Below are positions 6,901 to 15,290 of a stretch of DNA of 40,645 nt, piece by piece. The number at the start of each line of letters is the position of its first letter. Position 1 is the stretch's first letter. The position numbers and the translations under genes were made by a program. The stretch lies in the NCBI GenBank assembly GCA_039793985.1, contig JBAMMC010000022.1, positions 1 through 40,645 of the forward strand, written 5' to 3'. The notes beneath the pieces were generated by a model. That model worked only from the letters and a program-made list of their open reading frames with translations. It made no database searches and had not been told where the DNA came from. Origin of the DNA: ARK-14 sp002899805 (lineage in GTDB: Archaea; Thermoproteota; Thermoprotei_A; Sulfolobales; Fervidicoccaceae).

Positions 6901-8469
6901 ATGGGTAAGGAAGAACTGTACAAAATCTTAACTTCAAAGAGAGAGGAGGCATTGCTTGGAGGAGGAAAGGAAGCGATCGATAAGCAGCACAAAGAAGGCA
7001 AGATGACGGCGAGAGAGAGGATAGAGTATCTCCTCGATCCAGGTAGCTTTACGGAAATAGATATGTTCGTTACTCACAGAGCCACTGGATTCGGGATGGA
7101 GAAGAAATATGGTCTCGGAGATGGAGTCGTTACTGGATTCGGGAGAATAGGAGGAAGACCTGTATTCATAGCAGCGCAGGACTTCACATTCATGGGAGGA
7201 AGTCTTGGAGAGAAGCAAGCGGAGAAGATAGTGAAGACAATGAAGACAGCCTTGAGCGTAGGCGCACCAATGATATTTTTGAACGACAGCGGTGGAGCGA
7301 GGATTCAGGAGGGAGTGGACAGCCTCAAAGGCTATGGAGATATATTCTACATGAACGTCATGTCAAGCGGGGTTATACCACAGATTGCCGCTATAATGGG
7401 TCCTACTGCTGGAGGAGCAGTTTACAGCCCAGCTTTAATGGACTTCATAGTGATGACCCAGAAAACTAGCTATATGTTCATAACGGGGCCGAGAGTCGTC
7501 AAAGCAGCTCTAGGTGAAGAAGTTGATGAGCAAACGCTCGGCGGAGCAGAAGTTCATGCGACCAAGAGCGGCATTGCAAGCCTAGTTGGGAAGGATGACA
7601 GAGACACTCTAGATCTCATAAAGAAGCTGTTGAGCTATATACCAAGCAATAATACCGAGGAGCCACCATTCATGAAAACAGACGATCCCATCGACAGAGC
7701 AGATCCTGAGCTTGATTCCTTGTTACCAGACGATCCCGACAAGCCATATGATGTGAAGGAAGTTATAGAGAGGGTAGTAGATAAAGGAAGCTTCTTCGAA
7801 ATATTCCCTCACTGGGGACAGAGCGCTGTCATAGGGTTCGCGAGGCTCGGGGGAAGGGCCGTTGGGATTGTTGCCAATCAGCCCAACTACATGGCAGGTT
7901 CCCTCGATATCGATTCAAGTGACAAGATAGCGAGGTTTGTGAGATTCCTAGATTCATTCAACATTCCGATAATCACATTCGTTGATGTTCCCGGCTTCAT
8001 GCCTGGAACCACACAGGAGCACGGCGGGATAATTAGACATGGGGCAAAGATACTTTTCGCCTACAGTGAAGCAACGGTTCCGAAACTGACCGTGATAATG
8101 AGGAAGGCATATGGAGGAGCTTATATAGCGATGAGCAGCAGGCACCTAGGTGCGGATTACGTTGTAGCGTGGCCTACGGCAGAGATCGCCGTTATGGGGC
8201 CCTCGGGGGCAGTCGAGATCCTGTACAGGAAAGAGATAGCTGCAATAGCCGATCCAGAGGAAAGGAAGAAGTATGTTGAGAAGATAACCCAGGAGTACAA
8301 GGAGAAGCTCGCTACTCCGTACATGGCTGCTGCTAGAGGTTACATAGACGATGTAGTGCTTCCAAGCGAGACCAGGAGCAAACTTTATAGAGCCCTAGAA
8401 GTTCTCTCGACGAAGAGGGAAGTCAGAGTAAGAGTTCCACCGAAGAAGCACTCCAACATGCCAGTATAA
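6901..8469 (+). CDS. carboxyltransferase alpha subunit (MmdA/PccB-like)
   Basis: This 522-residue protein transfers the carboxyl group from an acyl-CoA (methylmalonyl- or malonyl-CoA type) to biotin on the carrier. Two crotonase-fold halves are visible. The N-half has MTARERIEYLLDPGSF, NDSGGARIQEG and GPTAGGAVYSPAL. The C-half has ANQPNYMAGSLD, FVDVPGFMPGTTQE and AYGGAYIAMSSR. Length is normal for MmdA/PccB. Start ATG 6901 follows GGTG (6889-6892). With the anchor, carrier and beta pump just upstream, it should work in a Na+-translocating methylmalonyl-CoA decarboxylase. Dual use in a propionyl/acetyl-CoA carboxylase elsewhere in the genome cannot be excluded. Confidence 0.94.
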   Translation: MGKEELYKILTSKREEALLGGGKEAIDKQHKEGKMTARERIEYLLDPGSFTEIDMFVTHRATGFGMEKKYGLGDGVVTGFGRIGGRPVFIAAQDFTFMGGSLGEKQAEKIVKTMKTALSVGAPMIFLNDSGGARIQEGVDSLKGYGDIFYMNVMSSGVIPQIAAIMGPTAGGAVYSPALMDFIVMTQKTSYMFITGPRVVKAALGEEVDEQTLGGAEVHATKSGIASLVGKDDRDTLDLIKKLLSYIPSNNTEEPPFMKTDDPIDRADPELDSLLPDDPDKPYDVKEVIERVVDKGSFFEIFPHWGQSAVIGFARLGGRAVGIVANQPNYMAGSLDIDSSDKIARFVRFLDSFNIPIITFVDVPGFMPGTTQEHGGIIRHGAKILFAYSEATVPKLTVIMRKAYGGAYIAMSSRHLGADYVVAWPTAEIAVMGPSGAVEILYRKEIAAIADPEERKKYVEKITQEYKEKLATPYMAAARGYIDDVVLPSETRSKLYRALEVLSTKREVRVRVPPKKHSNMPV

Positions 8470-8480
8470 CATTTTCTAAC

Positions 8481-8487
8481 TTTTTTT
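8481..8487 (+). terminator. T-run terminator after the carboxyltransferase gene
   Basis: Seven T residues lie 12 nt after the TAA of the carboxyltransferase gene. An isolated hairpin AAGGGG (8541-8546) / CCCCTT (8555-8560) with an 8-nt loop follows about 50 nt later. No other feature is seen in the 264-bp gap to the next gene apart from the promoter. Confidence 0.45.
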
Positions 8488-8679
8488 GATAAAATCCATT
8501 TTTTGATTCAAATTCTCAATTCTTTAATCTATCAGGGTTTAAGGGGACGGAATTCCCCTTCTGTGAGAGGGGGGGATAATTTATCGCTGGGGATCTCCAT
8601 CTGTTAGTACGGGTATTTTTACAAGAATAGTTGAGATGAATTTATTTAAAAAATAATGAAATTATCATAAATAGAATGA

Positions 8680-9477
<798 letters not shown>

Positions 9478-9485
9478 TTTTTTTT
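9478..9485 (+). terminator. T-run terminator after DUF169 paralogue 2
   Basis: Eight T residues start directly after the TAA of the DUF169 gene, in the 59-bp convergent gap before the DUF401 gene. It fits an archaeal oligo-T terminator. Confidence 0.5.
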
Positions 9486-9536
9486 AAAAACCAAAAAGCA
9501 TCTTTTGACGCTAGAAACCCATTCGTAGGGAGGGAG

Positions 9537-10607
9537 TCAGATCAAGGCTATCATGGTAAATGCCAGTGCTGCTGTTATGGCAACTGCCTTGATTACATAT
9601 CTATAACTTTTCCCTAGAGATGACCTATAGAACTTCGCAGACATTATCAAACAAGCATGTGAGGGCGAAAGCATAGATCCCAAATATCCTCCCAAAAATG
9701 CGATTGAGAGCCCCCTTCCCCCAAGCAAAGGCTCTATTGCGGGGAAGGCAAGAGCAACGAAGGTGAATTCGAATCCCGTTGAGAAAACCATCAAGAACGG
9801 AAGGAGAAATACTACGAGTAAGGAGAATCGGGAGAGGACATTTGTTAGGGAGGAAGGAAGACCTGAAGCATCTATCGCATTCCCATAGATGAAGGATATC
9901 ATCATGAGAGAGATGAGGGTTAGGTCTAGCGAATATCTTAAAGCCTTCTTGATGTCTGAAAAACTCACCCTATATATAATGGAGAATAAAGCTATAGCGG
10001 CTATGAGCGTTATCGGAAGCGGAATACTGAAAGCTATAGAGAGGAGAGCTATAAGGGCAAAAGGCCAGAGGTGAACCAAACCCGAAGCACTCCTCCTCTC
10101 ATTCTTCTCAGATTTTGGGAGGATCTTAAACGCCAAGATGGTTCCAGCAATCACAGAGGAAAGCGATATCGGCCATGTCCTCGAGACAATAGAAGTGAAG
10201 CTGAGTCCAAGGAGAGCAGATGCCAGTATTATGCTTTGATAGAGCGGCCAAATTGGAGACCATATGTGTCTGAACCAATAATTTATGAATGTCCTCTGTT
10301 CTTTGTTGATCCCCAAATCCTCATAGACGGGATCAACGAGCCCCGCAGAAATGTAGGCCCCCGCAGGCATCGGAAGCAGCCCTATTACGGCTGGGATAGA
10401 AGCAGAAGCGAACCTCCTTCCTAAAGACTCCATCGAAGCTACCATTTTCTTCGAAGCATCCGTCCCCCTATATAGGTAGGCGAGCATCATGGAGAGGAAA
10501 AGAGAAGTTATCGTGTTCAACATCTCCCGGTTGAAAGAACCCACAAGAACATCGATGAACCTATATCCAAGAGAAGGAATGGAGAATATGAGAAGACCTA
10601 TTCCCAT
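9537..10607 (-). CDS. DUF401 family integral membrane protein (COG1906), 5' end uncertain
   Basis: A membrane protein of about 356 residues (from the first ATG) with around ten hydrophobic segments. The segments LLPMPAGAYISAG and FINYWFRHIWSPIWPLYQS match DUF401, a family of unknown, probably transport, function. The frame continues open upstream to 10694 and encodes a further hydrophobic stretch (LVLFFIASVSAALSLIALGI) that looks like the family's first membrane helix. That extension has no ATG, GTG or TTG. CTG at 10676 or a frameshift could explain this; a TTG at 10704 in the neighbouring frame begins MKVRSLVISTVL, which would merge naturally if one base were added. A GGTGAGG site (about 10693-10699) and a TATA-like CTTTTAAGCC (about 10721-10731) support a start near 10676-10704. 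Substrate unknown. Confidence 0.75.
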   Translation of the reverse strand: MGIGLLIFSIPSLGYRFIDVLVGSFNREMLNTITSLFLSMMLAYLYRGTDASKKMVASMESLGRRFASASIPAVIGLLPMPAGAYISAGLVDPVYEDLGINKEQRTFINYWFRHIWSPIWPLYQSIILASALLGLSFTSIVSRTWPISLSSVIAGTILAFKILPKSEKNERRSASGLVHLWPFALIALLSIAFSIPLPITLIAAIALFSIIYRVSFSDIKKALRYSLDLTLISLMMISFIYGNAIDASGLPSSLTNVLSRFSLLVVFLLPFLMVFSTGFEFTFVALAFPAIEPLLGGRGLSIAFLGGYLGSMLSPSHACLIMSAKFYRSSLGKSYRYVIKAVAITAALAFTMIALI

Positions 10608-10739
10608 AGCCGCAGAGACGTTGATGCCAAGAGCTATGAGGGAAAGAGCAGCAGAGACCGATGCGATGAAGAACAGTACTAATGACGAGACTCCTCACCT
10701 TCAATTAGCATAGAAAAATTGGCTTAAAAGCTCTACCTT

Positions 10740-11543
10740 TCAGGTGACTTCGAATCCTCCTCTGCATTCTATTCCCTCTTCCTCGCATCTTCTCTTCAAG
10801 TAACGAATCGTTCCCGAGAGCTGGGAGGAGATTCTTCCACTGTAGGCAACATCGTGAAGCGGGTGATCTGATGAGAGCATGAAGGGCTTGACGTGGAGCG
10901 GATCGAAGTAGAGAACAGATCCGGTCTCAGCGGCAAGCTTCAGCAAATCTTCCACATCTTCCGTTCTATCGTTGATTCCAGGTATCATTGGACCATAGAA
11001 TATCCAAGTCTTCACTCCAGCATCGCTCACCTCTCTCAGAGCCTCGGCCCTTGAAGAAGGGTGGGGCGCGCATGGTTCGATGAACGATGAAATCTTCCCA
11101 TTGATCGTAGTTATGGTGAATCCAACATCTACGCTTCCCTTAAATGACGAGAGGATGTCCAGATCTCTCAGGACGAGAGGATTCTTGGTCTGTATGCTTA
11201 CTCTGAATCCTTTTGGGAGCAGGATCTGTAGAGACTTCCTCGTGAGCCTGTATGTTGCTTCAGCTGGCTGATAGGCATCTGTTATAGTACCTATTCCCAC
11301 TACTCCTTTCCTCGTCCTCGAAACCTCCATTTCCAGCAGTTGTATCAAATTCCTCTTGACCAGGACAACTTCCCCCCATCTCTCCGCTGCCCTCCTATCT
11401 CTCGTGTAGAGCCTAGCATAGCAGTATATGCACCTGTGGTAGCATCCCATATAGGGATTGAGCGCGTAATCCAGATCTGGAAGCCCGCTCCTTGATAGAG
11501 CGGCCTTAGCGATTACTTCGTAGATCTCAGATGAGCACTTCAG
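10740..11543 (-). CDS. radical SAM protein, SplB/COG1533 (DNA photolyase-like) family, apparent CTG start
   Basis: A 267-residue radical SAM enzyme. The cluster motif is CYHRCIYC (CX3CX2C), preceded by LDYALNPYMG, the standard lead-in of COG1533 proteins, to which spore photoproduct lyase-like enzymes belong. Later features include a GVVGIGTITDAYQPAE segment that fits the family's barrel. The first ATG (11450) would cut away the conserved lead-in. The family sequence starts 31 codons earlier, right after the TAG of nreA, and contains no ATG, GTG or TTG. CTG (11541-11543) stands 6 nt behind GAGGGG and is the best start. The gene is in the same frame as nreA. Together they suggest a DNA repair unit (inference from NreA and SPL-like names); the substrate is not known. 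Confidence 0.8.
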   Translation of the reverse strand: MKCSSEIYEVIAKAALSRSGLPDLDYALNPYMGCYHRCIYCYARLYTRDRRAAERWGEVVLVKRNLIQLLEMEVSRTRKGVVGIGTITDAYQPAEATYRLTRKSLQILLPKGFRVSIQTKNPLVLRDLDILSSFKGSVDVGFTITTINGKISSFIEPCAPHPSSRAEALREVSDAGVKTWIFYGPMIPGINDRTEDVEDLLKLAAETGSVLYFDPLHVKPFMLSSDHPLHDVAYSGRISSQLSGTIRYLKRRCEEEGIECRGGFEVT

Positions 11544-12776
11544 CTATATCCCCCTCTCGAAGAATTCATCAATCTTTCTCCTCCTATATACCTCCTTCAG
11601 CAACCTCGATCTGGAGAACCAGACCTTTCCTCCGAGCTCAGTCTCCCTGTCCAGAACTTCCAGAACTTCTCCGATTTTCGAGACCTTGAACTTCGCACCC
11701 TCTCTGAACATTGACCTAACCATCTCTCTCACGAACCACACTCCTATCGGGAGATCGAAGCTCGGATATATCTCCCTGAGAAGAACCGCCGTTGCCTGCC
11801 TCTTCATTGAACGAAGATGTTCCAGCGTTGCGAGCATGCTCGCATAGTAGCAACCTCCTATCTCAGGATAGGTCTTCCTCCCTCCAAAGCCCTCGCTATC
11901 ACCCTCTATGACCACTTCACTGCTCCCTGGATTCCAAGTTGACCCGGGCCACCAGGCCTCCATCCACTCATAGCTCCAAGCCTCTGGAAGTAGGATTGCT
12001 GCGAAGAGGTTGCCATATCCCCTTTTGAGGTATATCAGGATCTCGTCCAGAGTTTCATATCCCTTGACCTCCTTCAGGAGGAGCCTGGAGAGAGAGCTGT
12101 CAACAGCAGTTATGCTCCATCTAGTTGGGACGATCTTTCTCTGTCTCTTGAGACCCACTCCTCCGACGCTCAGTATCCTCTGTATACGTGAGACGGGAAT
12201 ATTGGATGCGTAAAGGTAAGCGATCGCCTCCACGGCCCGCATGTCGGTGTCCTCATAGACCTTTTCCACAGGCCTCTCGATGGAGGGATTTCCAACAAGC
12301 TTCATCTGGATGAGCTGAGACCTTGGACCCTGCGGCGGCTCAAGTTCGCTCAACCTCAGAGAGGGCATGGGTGGCTTCTTCAGGATCATTTCAACATCGG
12401 TAGGCTTGGAACTCAATGCCAAGAGCCTCACTTCTTCAACAAATCTATCGCTCATCGATTTAACGCTCATCGTCTTCTCTCCTGTTATCATTGAAAGTCG
12501 GAAGCTCAGCACTTCCTCTATTTTCCTGTTGCTCCAAGCCTCAGGAAGGTCGAAAAGGGTCGTATCCCCCTCTACGGGAGGCACAGAAGGTCCAATTCTC
12601 ACGAGTGGGTAGCCATATCGTCCAACGAACACGGATGGCGGAGAAGGACCCCCAATTATTCTGCTCTTAGAAACAGGCTCGAGCCTCGCCCTCGCCGCTG
12701 CCCTCGCTATAATCGGGCAATATGAAAGACCACAGAGCCCTCTCCCTCTGCATAGGGCACATAAGCGGGGATCCAT
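11544..12776 (-). CDS. nreA: DNA repair protein NreA
   Basis: A 410-residue archaeal repair protein. The N-terminus has the CALCRGRGLCGLSYCPI cysteine motif (CX2CX5CX4C type, probably metal-binding). The body contains the two NreA domains (DUF650 around residues 20-290, DUF651 to the end); GYPLVRIGPSVPP and the WSYEWMEAWWPGSTWNPGS block are recognisable. NreA proteins bind PCNA through a C-terminal PIP motif, and here the protein ends with RRRKIDEFFERGI, a PIP-like ending without the usual Gln. That supports true termination at TAG 11544-11546. Start ATG 12776 gives the usual length. The gene heads the minus-strand group with the radical SAM gene, which follows without any gap. Known role: DNA damage tolerance in haloarchaea (family knowledge). 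Confidence 0.9.
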   Translation of the reverse strand: MDPRLCALCRGRGLCGLSYCPIIARAAARARLEPVSKSRIIGGPSPPSVFVGRYGYPLVRIGPSVPPVEGDTTLFDLPEAWSNRKIEEVLSFRLSMITGEKTMSVKSMSDRFVEEVRLLALSSKPTDVEMILKKPPMPSLRLSELEPPQGPRSQLIQMKLVGNPSIERPVEKVYEDTDMRAVEAIAYLYASNIPVSRIQRILSVGGVGLKRQRKIVPTRWSITAVDSSLSRLLLKEVKGYETLDEILIYLKRGYGNLFAAILLPEAWSYEWMEAWWPGSTWNPGSSEVVIEGDSEGFGGRKTYPEIGGCYYASMLATLEHLRSMKRQATAVLLREIYPSFDLPIGVWFVREMVRSMFREGAKFKVSKIGEVLEVLDRETELGGKVWFSRSRLLKEVYRRRKIDEFFERGI

Positions 12777-12825
12777 CTTTCCTCATTTCACAAGGAAATA
12801 TTTCTGATGAAATTACAGCCGAAAG

Positions 12826-12850
12826 CCCCGCTTTTTAAGGCGGGATGAAG
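12826..12850 (+). other. possible remnant of an IS200/IS605-type element end
   Basis: The sequence GAAAGCCCCGC-TTTTTAA-GGCGGGATGAAG (12821-12850) forms a hairpin (12827-12832 with 12839-12844, one G-T pair). It resembles the hairpin plus GATG ending found behind tnpB genes of archaeal IS200/IS605 elements. No transposase or tnpB remnant is seen in the 219-bp gap between nreA and the MFS gene, so at most a scar remains. It could equally be a promoter-region hairpin. Confidence 0.3.
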
Positions 12851-12995
12851 ATATAGCTAGATAAAGAGATCATTTTCTCTTCTTTATATACCTTATGCTT
12901 AGATGTTTGAACGGTGGCTATGAAGGGGCACCAATCTTGATAACGGTCTATGACAAATTAACTGCCCAAAGAGGATCCGAATAGATGCTGGGAAC

Positions 12996-14675
12996 CTATG
13001 AACCTCTCTGTGGGGAACTCTCGTCCTTCAATTCTGGGAAGACATCAGCCCCTCTCATGAATGAGAAAATTGCTCCTGTCAGTACCAGAGTGGATGAAAT
13101 GTACAGCGCCATTCTGAGGGCACTCATGAATGACGGCCCGAGGAGCTCTGGAAGGAACGTCCTAGAATTCAGCAGTTGCAGTGCCTTCGAAGGGAGTAAA
13201 GAGAGCAAGGAGCTCGGTATAGCGGAGGTGGGAGCCACTCCAAGGAAAGCACCGAAGAGGAGACCGCTGACAGGTATGGAAGATAGGAAGGAGACAATCT
13301 GTTGTGGGAAGCCATAGGAAGAGAGCATTGCAGCGATCTGCTGGGGAAGTTGATTTGAGAGGAAGGTGAGAAGCATAGTGAAGAATATGGCCATACTGAT
13401 GGAAGCTCCAATGTTGTTGAAAGTCTGCCTCATACCGTTTCCCGCGGCCCTATCCTCTGGAGGAAGGGAATTCATTATAGCTGTTGTATTGGGGGCCGAG
13501 AAGAGACCATTTCCCAAACCATTGACAAATAGCAACGTTTCAAACTGGAGCGTATTGAAGTTGTATGGGAGCATCGAGAGACCAATGAATGAAGCAGCTA
13601 TTATAATCATCCCGAGGGTTGCGAAAACTCTAGCTCCATATCTATCGGTGAGGATCCCAGCGAATGGGGCCATTACGACCATTCCGAGCATCATCGGTAT
13701 CATATATATTCCTGCCCAGAAGGGGGTTTCCTCCCAAGAATATCCGTGGAGGGGGAGGAATATGCCTTGGAGCCATATAGTTACAAGGAACATTATCGCT
13801 CCTCTGGCTAGTGAGTTGAAGAAAAGAGCGAGCAGGCCATATGTAAAAGGCCTGTTGCTGAAGAGAGATAGTTTGAAGAGGGGAGCTTCGGCCCTCCTCT
13901 CCACTTCTACGAAAGCTATGAAGAGAACCACTCCGATGATGAATGATGTAATTACCCACGGATTCCTCCATCCCATTTGCGAGCTACCGTATGGCATAAG
14001 TGCGTAAGTGAGACCTAAAGAGATTGAAAGCAGGCCGCCAGCCAAAGTAATGTTCCCAGGTAGGTCGATGGATGCCATTCCTGTCCCCTGGCTTCTCTTC
14101 AGCCTGAGGACCGACCAAAGAGAACCGGCTATCCCAAACGGAACGCTGAGTACGAATACTAGATGCCAGTCGTATCCTACAACCAAACCACCTGCTATGA
14201 GGCCCAGAAAGGTCCCAACTATGAAGCTCACTTGGTTTATTCCGAGAGCTTTCCCTCTTTCCGAGAAGGGAAAAGCGTCGGCCAGCAGCGCCGTGCTGTT
14301 GACCATCAATAGCCCTCCTCCGATAGCCTGCACCATTCTGAGAAATATCAAGACTAAAGCACCAGCGTTCCCCGATCCGGAAGGTATGAAGGATAGCGCC
14401 ACTGCGGCTGCAGAGAAAATTATGAAGCCCCAAGTATATACTCTCTCCCTCCCAAACATATCTGAGATCCTCCCAAATGTCACTAGGACTGTAGCGAGAA
14501 CCATGCTGTACCCCATGAGAACCCAGAGCAGATATGCGAACTCTCCCGGAGCGAATGGATCTATTCCGAGCCCCCTGAATATGGCAGGAAGAGAGATCAT
14601 AAGGATGTTCATGTTCATCGACGACATTATCACTCCAAGCGTTGTGTTCGTCAGGACAATCCACTTGTACTTCAA
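12996..14675 (-). CDS. MFS exporter, DHA2 (EmrB/QacA-type) family
   Basis: A 559-residue proton-coupled efflux-type transporter with about 14 membrane helices. Motif A-like GRISDMFGRERVY follows helix 2, and the second half has GILTDRYGARV. The helix-5 region has GSLWSVLRL, and a large hydrophobic insertion separates the halves, as in 14-helix drug exporters. The start is TTG 14675 behind GGAGG, spaced about 10 nt. It lies 92 bp downstream of mobB on the same strand, so may be cotranscribed, but the gap argues for independence. Substrate unknown: drug, peptide or organic acid export are all possible. A long antisense open frame (14008-14748) is only a shadow. Confidence 0.88.
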   Translation of the reverse strand: MKYKWIVLTNTTLGVIMSSMNMNILMISLPAIFRGLGIDPFAPGEFAYLLWVLMGYSMVLATVLVTFGRISDMFGRERVYTWGFIIFSAAAVALSFIPSGSGNAGALVLIFLRMVQAIGGGLLMVNSTALLADAFPFSERGKALGINQVSFIVGTFLGLIAGGLVVGYDWHLVFVLSVPFGIAGSLWSVLRLKRSQGTGMASIDLPGNITLAGGLLSISLGLTYALMPYGSSQMGWRNPWVITSFIIGVVLFIAFVEVERRAEAPLFKLSLFSNRPFTYGLLALFFNSLARGAIMFLVTIWLQGIFLPLHGYSWEETPFWAGIYMIPMMLGMVVMAPFAGILTDRYGARVFATLGMIIIAASFIGLSMLPYNFNTLQFETLLFVNGLGNGLFSAPNTTAIMNSLPPEDRAAGNGMRQTFNNIGASISMAIFFTMLLTFLSNQLPQQIAAMLSSYGFPQQIVSFLSSIPVSGLLFGAFLGVAPTSAIPSSLLSLLPSKALQLLNSRTFLPELLGPSFMSALRMALYISSTLVLTGAIFSFMRGADVFPELKDESSPQRGS

Positions 14676-14767
14676 GCTGCTGTGCCTCCAGCAAATGCTT
14701 CGCTTTTTTAATCAAAGAAAGAACCGAAATAATATGGATTTCTTCTAAATAGAATAACTTAGCGTGT

Positions 14768-15280
14768 TCAACCGACAAGCATTTCTTCTATGACGTCAGC
14801 GAGCTCTTTCACGCTCTTCAGGATTTTGATTCCGGAAGCTTCCTCAATCTTGCAGCTCTCGCAGTATATGAAGGAAGGAGCTGGGCTTTCCTTTGCTACG
14901 GAGGAAGCTTCATCATCATCCCGCGCAACGTATATCCTGGTTACTTCATCCCTCTTTGAGAGCAACGTATGGAAACCCTCAATCAACACCAGATCACAAT
15001 CAGAGCAAACAACCTCGAGTAGCTTCAGAGCCAAATCGAAATCTTCTCCATTCATTTTTGCTCTGAGGAAAATGGCATCTGGGGATACTCCAATCACAGC
15101 CTTTGCTCCCGCCTCAGTGAGTCTATATGTATCGCTACCCACTCTGTCAAGTGGTTCTCCCGCGTGGTGTATGTGCTTCATGAACGCGACCTTCCATTTG
15201 CCTGATAAAGTATTTGCGAGAGACTCAGCGAGCCTAGTCTTCCCAGACTTCTTCCTCCCCGTAATAGCTACCAGGAGCAA
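14768..15280 (-). CDS. mobB: molybdopterin-guanine dinucleotide biosynthesis protein MobB
   Basis: A 170-residue P-loop GTPase-like protein. Walker A GRKKSGKT lies at residues 8-15, and the FMKHIHHAGEPLDRVGSDTY block is the family's signature, with the VLIEGFH segment (Walker B-like) near residue 95. MobB supports attachment of GMP to molybdopterin, with MobA. It starts at TTG 15280, ten bases after moeA, so both form one operon. The divergent molybdopterin oxidoreductase genes next door give the context. In this genome the metal may be Mo or W. Confident call. Confidence 0.92.
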   Translation of the reverse strand: MLLVAITGRKKSGKTRLAESLANTLSGKWKVAFMKHIHHAGEPLDRVGSDTYRLTEAGAKAVIGVSPDAIFLRAKMNGEDFDLALKLLEVVCSDCDLVLIEGFHTLLSKRDEVTRIYVARDDDEASSVAKESPAPSFIYCESCKIEEASGIKILKSVKELADVIEEMLVG

Positions 15281-15290
15281 GCCTCTCTCC

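Noticed and set aside
4583..8469. Reading the cluster as an acetyl/propionyl-CoA carboxylase
   Set aside because: A biotin carboxylase gene is missing and an OadB-type Na+ pump is present, so a decarboxylase is the better reading.
11544..11546. TAG as pyrrolysine codon
   Set aside because: TAG ends other genes normally here (93, 5500), NreA ends with a PIP-like motif, and no Pyl genes are visible; kept only as a minor alternative in the finding.
14008..14748. 246-codon open frame on the plus strand, and a similar one at 13366-14007
   Set aside because: Antisense to the well-supported MFS exporter; composition is a mirror of its hydrophobic codons, with no family motif or ribosome site.
13984..14778. 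264-codon minus-strand frame overlapping the MFS gene
   Set aside because: Out-of-frame shadow of the MFS gene; the sequence is low in membrane character and matches nothing I recognise.
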